From the NCBI RefSeq assembly GCF_003386205.1, contig NZ_QRDY01000016.1:56917-120916 (forward strand): 64,000 nucleotides of DNA. The letters run 5' to 3'. This DNA is from Cohnella lupini. Lineage in GTDB: Bacteria > Bacillota > Bacilli > Paenibacillales > Paenibacillaceae. The position numbers and the translations under genes were made by a program. The notes beneath the pieces are model-generated. The model was given only the letters and a program-made list of their open reading frames with translations. It did not search any database and was not told where the DNA came from. The first letter of the stretch is position 1. Each line of letters opens with the position of its first letter. This document shows positions 17,482-27,715 of the stretch, one piece after another.

Positions 17482-18324
17482 TTAATCTTTGTTCAGGAAT
17501 CGGTTCACTTCTCCGGCAAATTCGTGCGGGTACTGGAACAAGAAGCCGTGGTTCGCATCCGGGTAGATGATCAACTCCGCATTCGGAATATGGCCGGCTA
17601 ACAGATAGGAATTCACGGTCGGAACCATGATATCGTTATTGCCGTTGGCGACGAGGGTCGGTTGACCGATTCCCGCTAGGCGTGCCAGCTTGCTCATATC
17701 CGGAATGGCCCAGTTGATGATCGCTTCGGCTTGAGCATCGCGCACCTCTAATGTTGGCCACTCATCGCGATCCTCCGTCCGGGTGAAGATACGTCCAACA
17801 AACTCCTGACCCTTGGCTTGACTGGTCGGCGTTGGTGCGAAGAAGAGGAAGAACACGTCTTCGGCGCCTTGGACATCCTTGTATGCATGACCGCGAATCT
17901 CTTCGTTCCATCCGTGCATACCACGGCCGCCCTGCGGCCCGGTTCCGGCAAGAATCAACCGGCGAACAAGGTGCGGACGAAGGAGCACGACTTCTTGGGC
18001 GACAAAGCCGCCAAGCGAGAAGCCGAACAGATCGACCTGGGTCAACTCCAGCGCATCGATGAATGCTAATGCGCCTTGGGCCATTTCGGTAACCGTACGC
18101 GGAGTCGTTCCCGTCGAGCGTCCAACGCCGCTATTGTCGAAGAGAATAACCTCGCGTTCGGCTGCGATGTTATCGACGAGCGCCGGATCCCAGTTGTCGA
18201 TATTGCCTCTGAAGTGCTGGAGGAACACAACCGGCGTGGAACCGGTCTTACCGAAGCGCCGATAGGCGAAGGTTGTATTATTTTTTGAATTAACGGTTAA
18301 GATAGGTGCAGTGTACTGGGACAT
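17482..18324 (-). CDS. Alpha/beta hydrolase
   Basis: 280 residues from the ATG at 18324, with AAGGAG upstream. It has an oxyanion-region FLQHFRG, the nucleophile elbow LFGFSLGGFVAQ (Ser in GFSLG) and the C-terminal acid/His region with DANHGFLFQYP. The sequence is close to the non-haem haloperoxidase/lipase-like group of alpha/beta hydrolases; the natural substrate is unknown. The next gene upstream is a TetR regulator on the same strand, and the same operator sequence occurs before both genes, so it is very likely the regulator's target. Confidence 0.85.
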   Translation of the reverse strand: MSQYTAPILTVNSKNNTTFAYRRFGKTGSTPVVFLQHFRGNIDNWDPALVDNIAAEREVILFDNSGVGRSTGTTPRTVTEMAQGALAFIDALELTQVDLFGFSLGGFVAQEVVLLRPHLVRRLILAGTGPQGGRGMHGWNEEIRGHAYKDVQGAEDVFFLFFAPTPTSQAKGQEFVGRIFTRTEDRDEWPTLEVRDAQAEAIINWAIPDMSKLARLAGIGQPTLVANGNNDIMVPTVNSYLLAGHIPNAELIIYPDANHGFLFQYPHEFAGEVNRFLNKD

Positions 18325-18346
18325 TTTTGATTTCTCCTTTTTTGAG

Positions 18347-18361
18347 TAGACCGGTCGTCTA
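18347..18361. promoter_or_regulatory. TetR-type operator, copy 1
   Basis: TAGACCGGTCGTCTA is an inverted repeat with arms TAGAC and GTCTA. It lies 23 bp upstream of the hydrolase start, and the same 14 bases recur before the tetR gene. Confidence 0.7.
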
Positions 18362-18417
18362 CTGATCATGATCGATTACTGACTTTTTACGGTCAGTATC
18401 ATTGGGCACTGTGACTT

Positions 18418-18987
18418 TTAGTTCAATAAATCGGTGAAGATTGTGGTAGCGCACTGATCTAGAGGTAAGCGAGAGCGCGTAACCTTAGCCTGAGCGAGTG
18501 AACCCTCGATGCTGGCGACGATATGGTTGGCCAATCTCAAGGGATCCGAATTCGTAGTGATTTCACCCGCCTCCCTTGCCGAGGTAATCGCCGCTGCTAG
18601 TTGGGTCACCCATTCGCCAATGGATTCTGCGACGACACTTGATACGAGCTCGCTTTGCGATGGCATTTCAGTCGAGAAATTCCCCAACAAACATCCTCTC
18701 CCGAAGCCGTCTTGCTCGGCCGTATCGATTATTCCGTCGATATGGTTGTGAATACGACGCAAGGGGGATTGTTCCGTGGTGGCTAATAGCTCCACATGAG
18801 TCCCGCGAGCGTACCTCTGTACCGTCGCTTCGGCGAGCGCTTCTTTACTTGCAAAGAAGTGGTAGAACGACCCTTTCGGTACGCCTGCAGCTTTCGTAAT
18901 ATCAAGCACGCCGGTCGCTGTATAACCACGCGAATGGAACAACTCGAGCGCGGCATCGATAATCAATTCCCGGGTATTGGGACTCAT
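18418..18987 (-). CDS. TetR-family transcriptional regulator
   Basis: 189 residues. The ATG at 18987 is preferred over an in-frame TTG at 18993 because AGGGGA lies 7 nt before it. The N-terminal helix-turn-helix (ALELFHSRGYTATGVLDITKAAGVPKGSFYHFFASKEALA) is classic TetR. The ligand domain resembles the AcrR/YxaF group with a TetR_C-like effector pocket. It probably represses itself and the hydrolase through the TAGACCGGTCGTCT sites; the inducer is unknown. Confidence 0.9.
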   Translation of the reverse strand: MSPNTRELIIDAALELFHSRGYTATGVLDITKAAGVPKGSFYHFFASKEALAEATVQRYARGTHVELLATTEQSPLRRIHNHIDGIIDTAEQDGFGRGCLLGNFSTEMPSQSELVSSVVAESIGEWVTQLAAAITSAREAGEITTNSDPLRLANHIVASIEGSLAQAKVTRSRLPLDQCATTIFTDLLN

Positions 18988-19022
18988 ATACAATTCCCCT
19001 TTCTCTTATCCTTCATCCATAA

Positions 19023-19036
19023 TAGACCGGTCGTCT
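19023..19036. promoter_or_regulatory. TetR-type operator, copy 2
   Basis: TAGACCGGTCGTCT, identical over 14 bases to the site before the hydrolase gene, 36 bp upstream of the tetR start. This fits autoregulation. Confidence 0.7.
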
Positions 19037-19216
19037 CAAAATTGCAAGACCTTTTCGCAATGCTATGTTAATGAAAACCTATGAAGTAATTAGCATTATG
19101 TTGGATAAAGAAGGAAACGCAAAGATGAACGCGCTTTAGCATACGGTTTTTCTCGTTTTAGTCACCAATAGTCGCCTCATTTGAATTTTACTTTGTTAAC
19201 GATGCTGTCGTAGTAT

Positions 19217-19260
19217 GAAGCCCGGGAGTGGTCTTTCACTAGCTCCGGGACTTCTTTTTT
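19217..19260 (+). terminator. Leader hairpin with T run before kdpF (possible attenuator)
   Basis: GAAGCCCGGGAG pairs with CTCCGGGACTTC with two mismatches and is followed by six T. No plus-strand gene lies upstream for it to terminate: the tetR gene is divergent. It therefore sits in the kdpF leader, 24 bp before the kdpF start, and may attenuate the operon. I looked for c-di-AMP riboswitch core motifs in the leader and did not see them. Confidence 0.5.
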
Positions 19261-19284
19261 ATGGCTCAAGCAAGGAGGAGCGAA

Positions 19285-19362
19285 ATGGTTATTGTTTGCG
19301 TGTTTGCGGTGGCCTTCTTCATCTATCTCGTATATGCGCTGCTGCATATCGAAAAATTCTGA
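19285..19362 (+). CDS. kdpF: KdpF, small subunit of the K+-transporting ATPase
   Basis: A 25-residue protein, MVIVCVFAVAFFIYLVYALL then HIEKF. It has one hydrophobic helix and the ending typical of KdpF (ALL..EKF). AAGGAGGAG lies 5 nt upstream. In E. coli KdpF stabilises the KdpFABC complex. It precedes kdpB by 30 bp; the kdpA gene that normally lies between them is absent. Confidence 0.85.
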   Translation: MVIVCVFAVAFFIYLVYALLHIEKF

Positions 19363-19392
19363 AATCGGTTTGATTATGGAGGGGCTTGTAAG

Positions 19393-21423
19393 ATGTCGAA
19401 TTATAGCCATTATCGGATGAACGGTAGCTTATTTCTCAAAGCGTTGAGGGATAGCGTATGGAAGCTTAACCCGATCGTGTTGCTTAAAAATCCGGTAATG
19501 TTCGTCGTAGAAGGAGGGGCCGTTCTTGTCCTTCTCATGATTTTATTTCCTGATACGTTCCATACGGCGGGTAGGCAGAGCTACAATTTTATAGTCTTCC
19601 TCATTCTTCTGTTCACTATCCTATTCGCCAACTTTGCGGAGTCATTAGCGGAAGGAAGAGGAAAGGCGCAAGCCAACTCGTTGAAAAAAACGCAAAAGGC
19701 TTCAAATGCGAAACGTCTGCGGAAGGATGGCACTCAACAAATCGTCCCTTCCTCGGAGCTCCGCCGAGGGGATCTGATCTTAATCGAGATTGGCGACTTC
19801 GTCCCCGGAGATGGGGAAGTCGTGGAAGGAATCGCGGCAGTCGACGAATCCGCGGTTACGGGAGAATCTGCTCCCGTGCTGAAGCGGGCGAAAAGCGATT
19901 TCAGCTCGGTAACAGGCGGTACGCAAGTAATCAGCGACTGGATCAAGGTCAGAATTACGGCAGATCCAGGAGCTACCTTCCTCGACCGGATGATCACGCT
20001 CGTCGAGGGAGCCAAACGGCAGAAATCCCCGAACGAGGCAGCCTTGAATATATTGCTCGTTATTATGACGATTATTTTCATGATTGTCGTCATTACGCTT
20101 GTGCCGATTGCAAGCTACATAGGAATCACGATAGAAACATCCACGCTGATCGCGCTCCTTGTCTGCCTGATCCCGACCACGATCGGTAGCCTGCTATCCG
20201 CGATCGGCATTGCCGGAATGGACCGCGTAACGCGATTTAACGTGTTAGCCATGTCGGGGAAAGCGGTCGAGACGGCGGGAGACATCAGCACGATCATCTT
20301 GGATAAGACCGGTACGATTACCTATGGCAACCGCAAGGCGTTCCGCTTCATCCCGCTCTCCGGAGTGACCGAGAGCGAGCTTGTCGAAGCAGCCGTTGGC
20401 ACGTCGCTTTACGACGAGACGCCCGAAGGTCAATCCGTTCTGGAATACGCCAGAAATCTTGAATATACGTGGAACGATGAAAAATACGGCGGTGGCGCTA
20501 TCGTGCCCTTCTCGGCGGAAAGCCGGATGAGCGGACTAATTCTTCAGAATACCGATTATTATAAGGGCGCAGTCGAAGAAATCAAGGCTCATATCGAGAG
20601 AATTGGCGGAAAGTCTCCGGATCTGGCGGATAGTTTAAGCGAGGAAATCGCCAGGGAGGGCGGCACGCCTCTAGCCGTGTGCAAGGGTAACCGTATGCTT
20701 GGTTTCATTTATTTGAAGGATACGATCAAACCCGGGCTGAAGGAAAAGTTCGACGAACTGCGGCAAATGGGCATTAAGACAATCATGTGCACGGGAGACA
20801 ACCGCGTCACCGCAGAGACGATCGCCAGAGAGGCGGGCGTGGACGAGTTCATCGCCGAATGTAAACCGGAGGGGAAAATCCGAGTTGTCATAGAAGAACA
20901 AGCGAAAGGTAAAATGGTGGCTATGACGGGTGACGGCACGAACGACGCTCCGGCATTGGCTCAAGCGGATGTCGGCATCGCGATGAACAGCGGTACGATC
21001 GCGGCCAAAGAAGCAGCCAATATGATCAATCTGGACTCCGATCCGGCTAAGATCATTCAGGTTATCTTCATTGGCAAGCAGTTGCTTATCACGCGGGGGG
21101 CGCTAACGACATTCAGCCTCGCGAACGATTTCTCCAAATACTTTGCCATCCTGCCCGCTATTCTCATGGGAGTCATTCCGCAAATAGAAGTGCTGAACAT
21201 CATGCATCTATACTCGCCGGAGACGGCGGTCTTGTCCGCTCTTATTTTTAACGCCTTAATAATCCCGGCTCTTATTCCGATTGCCATGCGAGGCGTGCGG
21301 TTTAAACCGATGATTGCGGAAAAACTGCTGCTGAGGAACATCCTGATCTATGGAATCGGCGGAATCATTATTCCCTTCCTGGGAATCAAAGCGATAGACA
21401 TGGTATTGCAGATGTTCTACTAG
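19393..21423 (+). CDS. kdpB: KdpB, P-type ATPase subunit of the Kdp K+ pump, without KdpA/KdpC partners
   Basis: 676 residues, near normal length (E. coli 682). All P-type motifs are intact: TGES (156-159), the phosphorylation motif DKTGTIT with Asp304, and the hinge [20 protein letters not shown]. The KdpB-specific membrane Asp579 and Lys582 in [12 protein letters not shown] correspond to E. coli D583/K586. One usual Gly is replaced in [13 protein letters not shown]. KdpB hydrolyses ATP and carries K+ that enters through the KdpA filter. Here kdpF ends 30 bp upstream and the next gene is a chemoreceptor, so neither kdpA nor kdpC is in the operon. It could work with subunits encoded elsewhere, be a relic, or have a new role. 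Confidence 0.93.
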   Translation: MSNYSHYRMNGSLFLKALRDSVWKLNPIVLLKNPVMFVVEGGAVLVLLMILFPDTFHTAGRQSYNFIVFLILLFTILFANFAESLAEGRGKAQANSLKKTQKASNAKRLRKDGTQQIVPSSELRRGDLILIEIGDFVPGDGEVVEGIAAVDESAVTGESAPVLKRAKSDFSSVTGGTQVISDWIKVRITADPGATFLDRMITLVEGAKRQKSPNEAALNILLVIMTIIFMIVVITLVPIASYIGITIETSTLIALLVCLIPTTIGSLLSAIGIAGMDRVTRFNVLAMSGKAVETAGDISTIILDKTGTITYGNRKAFRFIPLSGVTESELVEAAVGTSLYDETPEGQSVLEYARNLEYTWNDEKYGGGAIVPFSAESRMSGLILQNTDYYKGAVEEIKAHIERIGGKSPDLADSLSEEIAREGGTPLAVCKGNRMLGFIYLKDTIKPGLKEKFDELRQMGIKTIMCTGDNRVTAETIAREAGVDEFIAECKPEGKIRVVIEEQAKGKMVAMTGDGTNDAPALAQADVGIAMNSGTIAAKEAANMINLDSDPAKIIQVIFIGKQLLITRGALTTFSLANDFSKYFAILPAILMGVIPQIEVLNIMHLYSPETAVLSALIFNALIIPALIPIAMRGVRFKPMIAEKLLLRNILIYGIGGIIIPFLGIKAIDMVLQMFY

Positions 21424-21438
21424 AGAGAGGCGTACCCT

Positions 21439-22728
21439 ATGAAGTATACGATCCAAATCAAGCTGATGATCTCATTCACGTTGGCGGCTTTATTGCTGGG
21501 GCTTAACGGGCAAATGTGGTACAGCTTCGCCCAGAGACTTCATTCGCAAAGACTTAGCGATGCGAGCTTCGAGTCCGAGCTGCTTCAATCGCTCGGAGTT
21601 ACGGTCGGTTTGTTTGCTCTTGTCATTATTATCGGATTGCGGGCATCTCGTGCCATCTCCAAGCCCGCGGCTAAAATCGTGGAGAGCTTGGAGATCTTGT
21701 CATTAGGCAACCTCCAAGAAGCCGAGCTTCGGCTTCTTCAACGGGATGAGCTGGGCGATGCAGCCAAGGCTTTGAACCTGCTCAGACGTAACTTGCGCAG
21801 TCTGATTCGAAGAGTGGCAGACTCCTCCTCCGAGTTAACGATCGGAGTCGATACGCTGAACGAATCCGCGGACCAGACGGTCCGAACGGCCAAGCAGATC
21901 GGGGATGCTACTCAGACTATCTCCTTAGGCTCGGAAAGGCAGGTCGATCGCGTAGCCGTGACGGTGAATTCTTTTATGCAAATCAATAACGGACTTCAAA
22001 AAATTGCCGAATTCTCCGAGACAGTCGATAACTCCGCGTGGAGCGCGGTGAAGGAGGCGGAGGCGGGAAACGAAGTCATCCGCAGCAATGTCGAGCAGAT
22101 GAAGTCGATTCAGACGGCATTCGGACGCTCCGCCGACATCGTCCGTAATTTGGGCGAGCGATCGGAGGAAATCGCCCGTTTCGTCAGCACGATCCAGGAC
22201 ATCTCGGATACGACCAACCTGCTGGCCCTTAACGCTTCCATCGAGGCGGCCCGCGCCGGCGAACACGGAAGAGGCTTCTCCGTCGTAGCGGATCGAGTGA
22301 AACAACTTGCCTATGAGTCCAAGCAAGCCACCAGGCAGATCTCCCAACTCATCGCTTCCATTCAGAACGAGATTCGATTGGCGTTCGAGACGATGCAAAC
22401 AAGCCGAACCGAGGTTCAGACGGGAATGAATATGATGACGGAAGCCGGCCAGTCGTTCCAACAGATCCTTCACGCTATTCACGATGTCAGAGAGCGAAGC
22501 TTACAAGTTCGGGATATTACCGAGGAAGCTTCCTCGCAATCGACTAACATTGCATTGACCTTTACCGAGCTGGAATCCATCGCCAGGACAGCCTGGGAAA
22601 GCTCGGTTGGAGTCGCTAACTTCTCTCTTAATCAAGCAACTTCCATGGAAGGGTTGTTCCAAGCGACCGAATCCTTGCAGAAGATGGCCTCCGAATTAGA
22701 CGATTTAGTCCATAGGTTCAGAACTTAA
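21439..22728 (+). CDS. Membrane methyl-accepting chemotaxis protein in the kdpFB operon
   Basis: 429 residues. Helix 1 (about 6-26) and helix 2 (about 52-70) are separated by only about 25 extracytoplasmic residues, so there is no room for a periplasmic sensor domain. A HAMP-like segment follows ([20 protein letters not shown]). The signalling hairpin tip is [20 protein letters not shown], then [20 protein letters not shown]. It starts 15 bp after the kdpB stop and is very likely cotranscribed. The near absence of an outer domain suggests it senses a membrane or intracellular signal, or a partner protein. Confidence 0.88.
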   Translation: MKYTIQIKLMISFTLAALLLGLNGQMWYSFAQRLHSQRLSDASFESELLQSLGVTVGLFALVIIIGLRASRAISKPAAKIVESLEILSLGNLQEAELRLLQRDELGDAAKALNLLRRNLRSLIRRVADSSSELTIGVDTLNESADQTVRTAKQIGDATQTISLGSERQVDRVAVTVNSFMQINNGLQKIAEFSETVDNSAWSAVKEAEAGNEVIRSNVEQMKSIQTAFGRSADIVRNLGERSEEIARFVSTIQDISDTTNLLALNASIEAARAGEHGRGFSVVADRVKQLAYESKQATRQISQLIASIQNEIRLAFETMQTSRTEVQTGMNMMTEAGQSFQQILHAIHDVRERSLQVRDITEEASSQSTNIALTFTELESIARTAWESSVGVANFSLNQATSMEGLFQATESLQKMASELDDLVHRFRT

Positions 22729-22884
22729 TAAGAGGAAATGGAGAAAAATATAATCGCACGCCTCCCTAGCTTCCGCTCCCGATGATTCTTGTTATCTTAT
22801 CGAAGGATTTCCGACATCTTTCGTAGAATATACAAATAAAGTAAAGATTGCTGATCATCTAGCGCAAGTAGCGGAGGCCCCACG

Positions 22885-25800
22885 GTGATTGTAAAAACGA
22901 AACTCTCTATTCCCCATATACACGGTACACTTGTTCCTCGTCCAAGGTTGACGCTTAGGCTCAACGAGGGTCTAGAGACCAAGCTAACGCTTGTTTCCGC
23001 TCAAGCCGGTTACGGCAAATCGACGGCGTTAAGCCAGTGGGCTCAATCGTGTAGCCTTCCCGTAGCATGGATTTCTCTGGATACGCAAGACAATGATTGG
23101 ATCCAGTTCTGGAGTTACGTGACGGCTTCCGTCGAAGCCCTTATTCCCGGCTTCGGACATTCGGTATTGCCGTTATTGAAGGAAGGCCCCTCTTCCCCAT
23201 CAGTCTCATCCCCGTCTTCGGAGCCCGCGATCAAGACGCTTCTGAACGAATTAAATCGGATTACGCAAGATATCGCGCTTGTTATCGACGATTATCAGTT
23301 CATTAACCTTCCCTCCATTCACCAATCCATGGCTTACTTTATTGAACATTTGCCCCCTCTATTTCACCTCTATATCGCAAGCCGAACAGAATTGACTATT
23401 CCGACCGCAAGACTTCTGGCTAAGGGACAACTTCAACGCGTCACGACGGATGATTTAAGATTTCAGTTGGATGAAAGTTTCGTCTATTTCGAGAATAGGG
23501 CGGACTTGTCCCTCACGAGGAAACAGACGGCGGAGCTGCTACACCAGACGGAGGGGTGGATCAGCGGATTACAGCTTGCTGCGATCTCGTTGGGGAGAAG
23601 CTCAAATCGGGAGGAGTCTCTTCGGCGATTCAGCGGAAGGACGCGGCATATCTCGGATTATTTGCTTGAGGAAGTGTTCGAGAATCTGGCGGAGCCGTTG
23701 CGCTTCTTGCTCGAGACGTCTATTCTGACGCGAATGAACCATTCCTTGTGCGAAGCCGTAACGGGTCGGAACGATTGTCAGGCTCAGCTCGCAAGGCTGG
23801 AGCAGCTCAACCTGTTCATTATTCCGCTTGACGAGGAGCGATATTGGTATCGTTACCACCACTTACTGTCAGACTTTCTGCGGCACGCCTTCTCGATCCG
23901 CGATCCGGACAAGCGGGCTCAAGCGCATGCTAGAGCCGCGCATTGGCTGGAGAGCCAAGGCTTCGTCGAAGATGCGGCTGAACATTACTTAGCGGGACGA
24001 CGGTATGAAGATATCGTTCGGTTGATGGAGCATCGTCTTCTCGAGTTGATTCACAAAAAAATGATCGCGTTAAGCGGTTGGGTTCTGCAAGTACCGGAAA
24101 GCTTCATCATGCAGCGTCCTATGGTCGAAATGTTCTATCTACTCTTATTGATTGCAATAGGACAATGGGAAGCAGCCTCCGCTAAGATAGACTTGGCCAA
24201 AGCCCGCTATGAAGCGCTTAAGGAGACTCTGAACGAGACCGTTTGGCAAGAACTCATGGGCAACGTTTACTTTCTATGCGGGGTCTCATCCTACTTGCGC
24301 AAGGACTTGGCCGACACTCAAGAATACTTTTACTTGGCCGATCGCCATTTGCCGAATGGTGGCCTGTTTACGGCGATCGGGAACAACAATCATCACAGCT
24401 TCGAAGAGTTCGATGATCACTTGGCCTTCATTAACGATCATCACGGGTCTGCCTCCTTCCTGACGGCCATGTTCCGTATTTGGCGGCTCGGAGACGGGCA
24501 TCCGTTAGCAGGACCGCTCTATGCTACATATAGTAAGCTACTCTATGAGTGGAATCGGCTGGACGAAGCTGCCGCTTGCATCGGTCAGGTGCTCAGACAA
24601 AACGATACGCCTCTTATCGGGCGAACCATGCTCCACATTTACATAAGCGCTTCGCGAATCGAACAGACGTTAGGAAATCAGACCCGAGCCGCGAATCTGT
24701 TGGAGCAAGTAAAATCAAGGATCGATTCTCCGGATTATGACTTATACGTGCGCAAGATCGAAGCGGAGCAAGCCTGTCTAGCCATACGACAAGGAGATAT
24801 TCCATCCGCGACCGCCTGGCTGGATCGGTGCGGTATGACGTATTCGGACGAAATCTCGCTTGGTGCGGTAGCCGAGCATCTGGCTCTGTCCAAGGTGCTG
24901 GCGGCATGCGGACGCGCCGAAGAAGCCTTAACTTTGTCTGAACGTCTGGATGCCTTGTTATTCAAAGAAGATCGACTCCGTGACCGGATCAAAGCCATAA
25001 TCATGCAAAGCATGTCGCTGCATGCCATCGGACGATTGGAAGAGGGGCTCGTTCGACTGGAAACGGCTTTGGTATTGGCAGAATCGCAAGGCTTCATCCG
25101 CAGCTTCGTTGACGAAGGTCCGGGTATCGCCGAGTTGTTAGCCATGCGCCTTAACAAGCATCCGAGCGACCGGTATGCGCAACGGTTGCTGGCAGCGATC
25201 GATGTTGTACCCGATTCCCGACCTCGGATTCGTGCCAAAGTGACCTGTTTTAACCGGTTTAAGGTGGAAGCAGGAACACCGGGCGGAGAGGAAATAAAAT
25301 GGCGTACATCCAAGGCGGAGGAGCTATTCGCTTATCTTGTCCATCATCGGGGAGAAGCCGTAGACAGGTATCGGATAATGGATGCGTTATGGGGAAGCGA
25401 ATCGGAGAAGACCACCGCCTACTTAAATACATCGGTTTACTACTTACGCAAAAATTTAGCCAGCATCGGAATTGAAGGCATCCTTCAGCACAATAGAGGT
25501 TATTACCGCATCGACGTCGGAGATTTGGATTGCGATTACTTGCGATTTCATAGCTTCGTCTCCTCGGGCGAGTCTATCGACCATAGTAATATTCGCGACT
25601 TCGAGGACATCGCCAAATTATACGCGGGACATTACCTGGAGAAGAACCATTACGCTTGGGCCGAAGAGGCAAGAAGAACCGTCGAGAACGATTACGTGGT
25701 TCTCCTGCTTAGGATAAACGACTATTATACGGGTGAAAACGATTGGTCGTCAGGGATCAAAATGTTGAAAACGGTGCTTAAGCTCGTGCCCTGGAACGAG

Positions 25801-25950
25801 GAGATTCATGCGAAGCTCATTCGTGCGCATCTGGCGAATAACGATCGATTATCTGCCATGAAACAATACGATGCGCTAAGAAGAACACTTCAAACTGAAT
25901 TCAAGTTGGAGCCGGGAACCGAAGTAAAGAAGATGCTGAATATCAAATAG
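22885..25950 (+). CDS. Large ATP-dependent transcriptional regulator, MalT-like with SARP/BTAD-type C-terminus
   Basis: 1021 residues from a GTG start, with GGAGG about 10 nt upstream. The N-terminal STAND-type NTPase has Walker A SAQAGYGKSTALSQW (near residues 38-52) and Walker B IALVIDDYQF. A long TPR-like helical region spans about 340-770. The end has a winged-helix OmpR-type domain (EELFAYLVHHRGEAVDRYRI, YLNTSVYYLRKNL) and a bacterial transcriptional activator domain (VLKLVPWNEEIHAKLIRAHL). LuxR-type HTH of MalT itself is absent. It is likely an ATP- and ligand-controlled activator. The target is unknown; the neighbouring kdp/MCP genes and the SLH gene are candidates by position. Confidence 0.85.
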   Translation: MIVKTKLSIPHIHGTLVPRPRLTLRLNEGLETKLTLVSAQAGYGKSTALSQWAQSCSLPVAWISLDTQDNDWIQFWSYVTASVEALIPGFGHSVLPLLKEGPSSPSVSSPSSEPAIKTLLNELNRITQDIALVIDDYQFINLPSIHQSMAYFIEHLPPLFHLYIASRTELTIPTARLLAKGQLQRVTTDDLRFQLDESFVYFENRADLSLTRKQTAELLHQTEGWISGLQLAAISLGRSSNREESLRRFSGRTRHISDYLLEEVFENLAEPLRFLLETSILTRMNHSLCEAVTGRNDCQAQLARLEQLNLFIIPLDEERYWYRYHHLLSDFLRHAFSIRDPDKRAQAHARAAHWLESQGFVEDAAEHYLAGRRYEDIVRLMEHRLLELIHKKMIALSGWVLQVPESFIMQRPMVEMFYLLLLIAIGQWEAASAKIDLAKARYEALKETLNETVWQELMGNVYFLCGVSSYLRKDLADTQEYFYLADRHLPNGGLFTAIGNNNHHSFEEFDDHLAFINDHHGSASFLTAMFRIWRLGDGHPLAGPLYATYSKLLYEWNRLDEAAACIGQVLRQNDTPLIGRTMLHIYISASRIEQTLGNQTRAANLLEQVKSRIDSPDYDLYVRKIEAEQACLAIRQGDIPSATAWLDRCGMTYSDEISLGAVAEHLALSKVLAACGRAEEALTLSERLDALLFKEDRLRDRIKAIIMQSMSLHAIGRLEEGLVRLETALVLAESQGFIRSFVDEGPGIAELLAMRLNKHPSDRYAQRLLAAIDVVPDSRPRIRAKVTCFNRFKVEAGTPGGEEIKWRTSKAEELFAYLVHHRGEAVDRYRIMDALWGSESEKTTAYLNTSVYYLRKNLASIGIEGILQHNRGYYRIDVGDLDCDYLRFHSFVSSGESIDHSNIRDFEDIAKLYAGHYLEKNHYAWAEEARRTVENDYVVLLLRINDYYTGENDWSSGIKMLKTVLKLVPWNEEIHAKLIRAHLANNDRLSAMKQYDALRRTLQTEFKLEPGTEVKKMLNIK

Positions 25951-26017
25951 CGCGGATGACAAATTTCGATAGAATCAGAGTTTTGATTTGTCATTTACAT
26001 ATGGTGGAAATCCATAG

Positions 26018-26054
26018 AAAAAACCCGGAGTTCCCTTTCTTGTACAGGGTTTTT
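26018..26054 (+). terminator. Hairpin terminator
   Basis: AAAAAACCC and GGGTTTTT pair around a 20-base loop, after the regulator gene. Confidence 0.5.
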
Positions 26055-26159
26055 CGGACTTTTCGCGTCATTTCGTGTTTATATTTTGTTGAGATCGAAT
26101 TAGTACTATGGATCTAAGTTATCGATTTTTATATCATTTTAGGGGAGGATCTTTATTAG

Positions 26160-27503
26160 ATGAAAAGAAAATGGTTAAGTCTTTTGATGGCGTCGCTTCT
26201 ATGTTTGCCTAGTTCCATCGCGTTCGCGAAAACGACGGCCGATTTTTCCGATTTGAAGGATTTGGACGCAGCGACGAAAGCCAAGTTCGATGCCCTAATC
26301 TCGAAAGGAATTTTCGAAGGCGTCGGGAACGATACTTTTGGGTTGAAGGAAGAGATGAACCGCGCCCAGTTCGCCAAGGTTGCCGCTCTAATCTTCGGTC
26401 TGAATGTCGATACAAGCCTACAAACCTCCAGCTTTACGGACGTGGATTCGAATAGCTTCGCTTTGCCCTATATCGAAGCGCTCAAAAAAGCCGGCATCAC
26501 CGACGGGACAGGGGCGGGCAAGTTTAGCCCGGATGCCGACGTAACCAAGGAGCAGCTTGCTGCGCTCTGGATCAAGGGATTGGGGAAAAAGGACGAAGCG
26601 ATTTCTACCGCTGGCTTCAACGACGATACGGTATCCGATTGGGCTAAAGGTTACGTCGCCGCCGCTATAAACCTCAAATTGTTGTCCAATGGCCCGGACG
26701 GAAAGTTCGGCGGCAACACCAACGCAACTAGGGATCTTCTCGTCTTAAGCTCCTTCGAAGCCAAGCAAACGTTTGAGGAAATCAAGCCAACACCGACACC
26801 AACGCCAACACCAACGCCAACACCAACACCAACACCAACACCAACGCCTACACCAACACCAACACCGACACCAACGCCTACGCCAACACCAACACCAACA
26901 CCAACGCCTACGCCAACACCGGTGCCGATTACTGTCGAAACTCCAACGGCTAACCCAATGAGCGGTCCGGTAGCTTACGGTACGGCAATCTCCCTGAGCA
27001 CGACGACGGACGGCGCGGAAATTCTCTACACCATTGACGGCAGTACGCCTTCCGTTAACAGTCTTGTCTACGGCTCGCCGATCATCATCGACAATGCGAT
27101 AACGATTAAAGCAATAGCGGTTAAAGCCGGTGCAATCACTAGCGATGTCATGACTGCGAGCTATACCCTTCTGGGTCCGCCACAACTGACCGTTACCGGG
27201 CTCAGTTACCAATCCCTCAATATACTGAGAGCGACTTTTAACATGCCAGTTGATGAGGTTACAGCAGAAACAGTAGGGAACTACTTATTTAGTAGTATGA
27301 TAAATATGATGTCACCACCTATAAACCCGGATTCCGCTACTCTGCTTCAAAGCGGCACCGAAGTGGACCTTGACGTGGGTTCATGGTATGACGGCTTGCC
27401 GGCCGGGGATATTATCACTCTTTCGATTTCGAATGTAGAAGACACGAATGGCGCTGTCATTGAATTCGGATATAACAATGCTCCCCAGCTTGAAAAAGAG
27501 TAA
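26160..27503 (+). CDS. S-layer-homology surface protein with Thr-Pro linker and chitobiase-C-like domain
   Basis: 447 residues. The signal peptide ([20 protein letters not shown]) is followed by SLH-type repeats at about 28-205 ([40 protein letters not shown]). A Thr-Pro linker runs from about 210 to 256. Next come a chitobiase/hexosaminidase C-terminal-like Ig domain ([20 protein letters not shown]) and a final domain with [20 protein letters not shown]. The SLH part anchors the protein to secondary wall polymer. GGGGAGGA precedes the ATG. No catalytic domain was seen, so a structural or binding role is likely. Confidence 0.85.
   Translation: MKRKWLSLLMASLLCLPSSIAFAKTTADFSDLKDLDAATKAKFDALISKGIFEGVGNDTFGLKEEMNRAQFAKVAALIFGLNVDTSLQTSSFTDVDSNSFALPYIEALKKAGITDGTGAGKFSPDADVTKEQLAALWIKGLGKKDEAISTAGFNDDTVSDWAKGYVAAAINLKLLSNGPDGKFGGNTNATRDLLVLSSFEAKQTFEEIKPTPTPTPTPTPTPTPTPTPTPTPTPTPTPTPTPTPTPTPTPTPTPVPITVETPTANPMSGPVAYGTAISLSTTTDGAEILYTIDGSTPSVNSLVYGSPIIIDNAITIKAIAVKAGAITSDVMTASYTLLGPPQLTVTGLSYQSLNILRATFNMPVDEVTAETVGNYLFSSMINMMSPPINPDSATLLQSGTEVDLDVGSWYDGLPAGDIITLSISNVEDTNGAVIEFGYNNAPQLEKE
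26787..26925 (+). repeat. Thr-Pro coding minisatellite
   Basis: About 46 codons of alternating CCN/ACN, the same type as in the glucanase at 13265-13437 but richer in CCAACACCAACGC units. It forms the extended linker of the SLH protein. Confidence 0.88.
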
Positions 27504-27510
27504 CCGACCA

Positions 27511-27547
27511 AACAGAGATCTTCTCGAAAGAGAAGCCTCTGTTTTTT
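27511..27547 (+). terminator. Rho-independent terminator
   Basis: AACAGAG..CTTCTC GAAA GAGAAG.CTCTGTT with a T run, after the SLH gene. Confidence 0.85.
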
Positions 27548-27715
27548 ATCGTGCTTATCTAATTTGTTTCGCACTTCGCCAGATCTGCCGCGTGATAGTT
27601 CTGTTTATGAGACTAGGTTATAAATTAATGACTACTGTTAAAAATCCGACTAAACACATAATATAAGAAATATGCTTAGGCTTGTAACGACTTATCTATA
27701 AACGGAGGGATAATC

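Noticed and set aside
19040..19285. c-di-AMP (ydaO) riboswitch before kdpF
   Set aside because: The conserved core motifs were not found on reading the leader.
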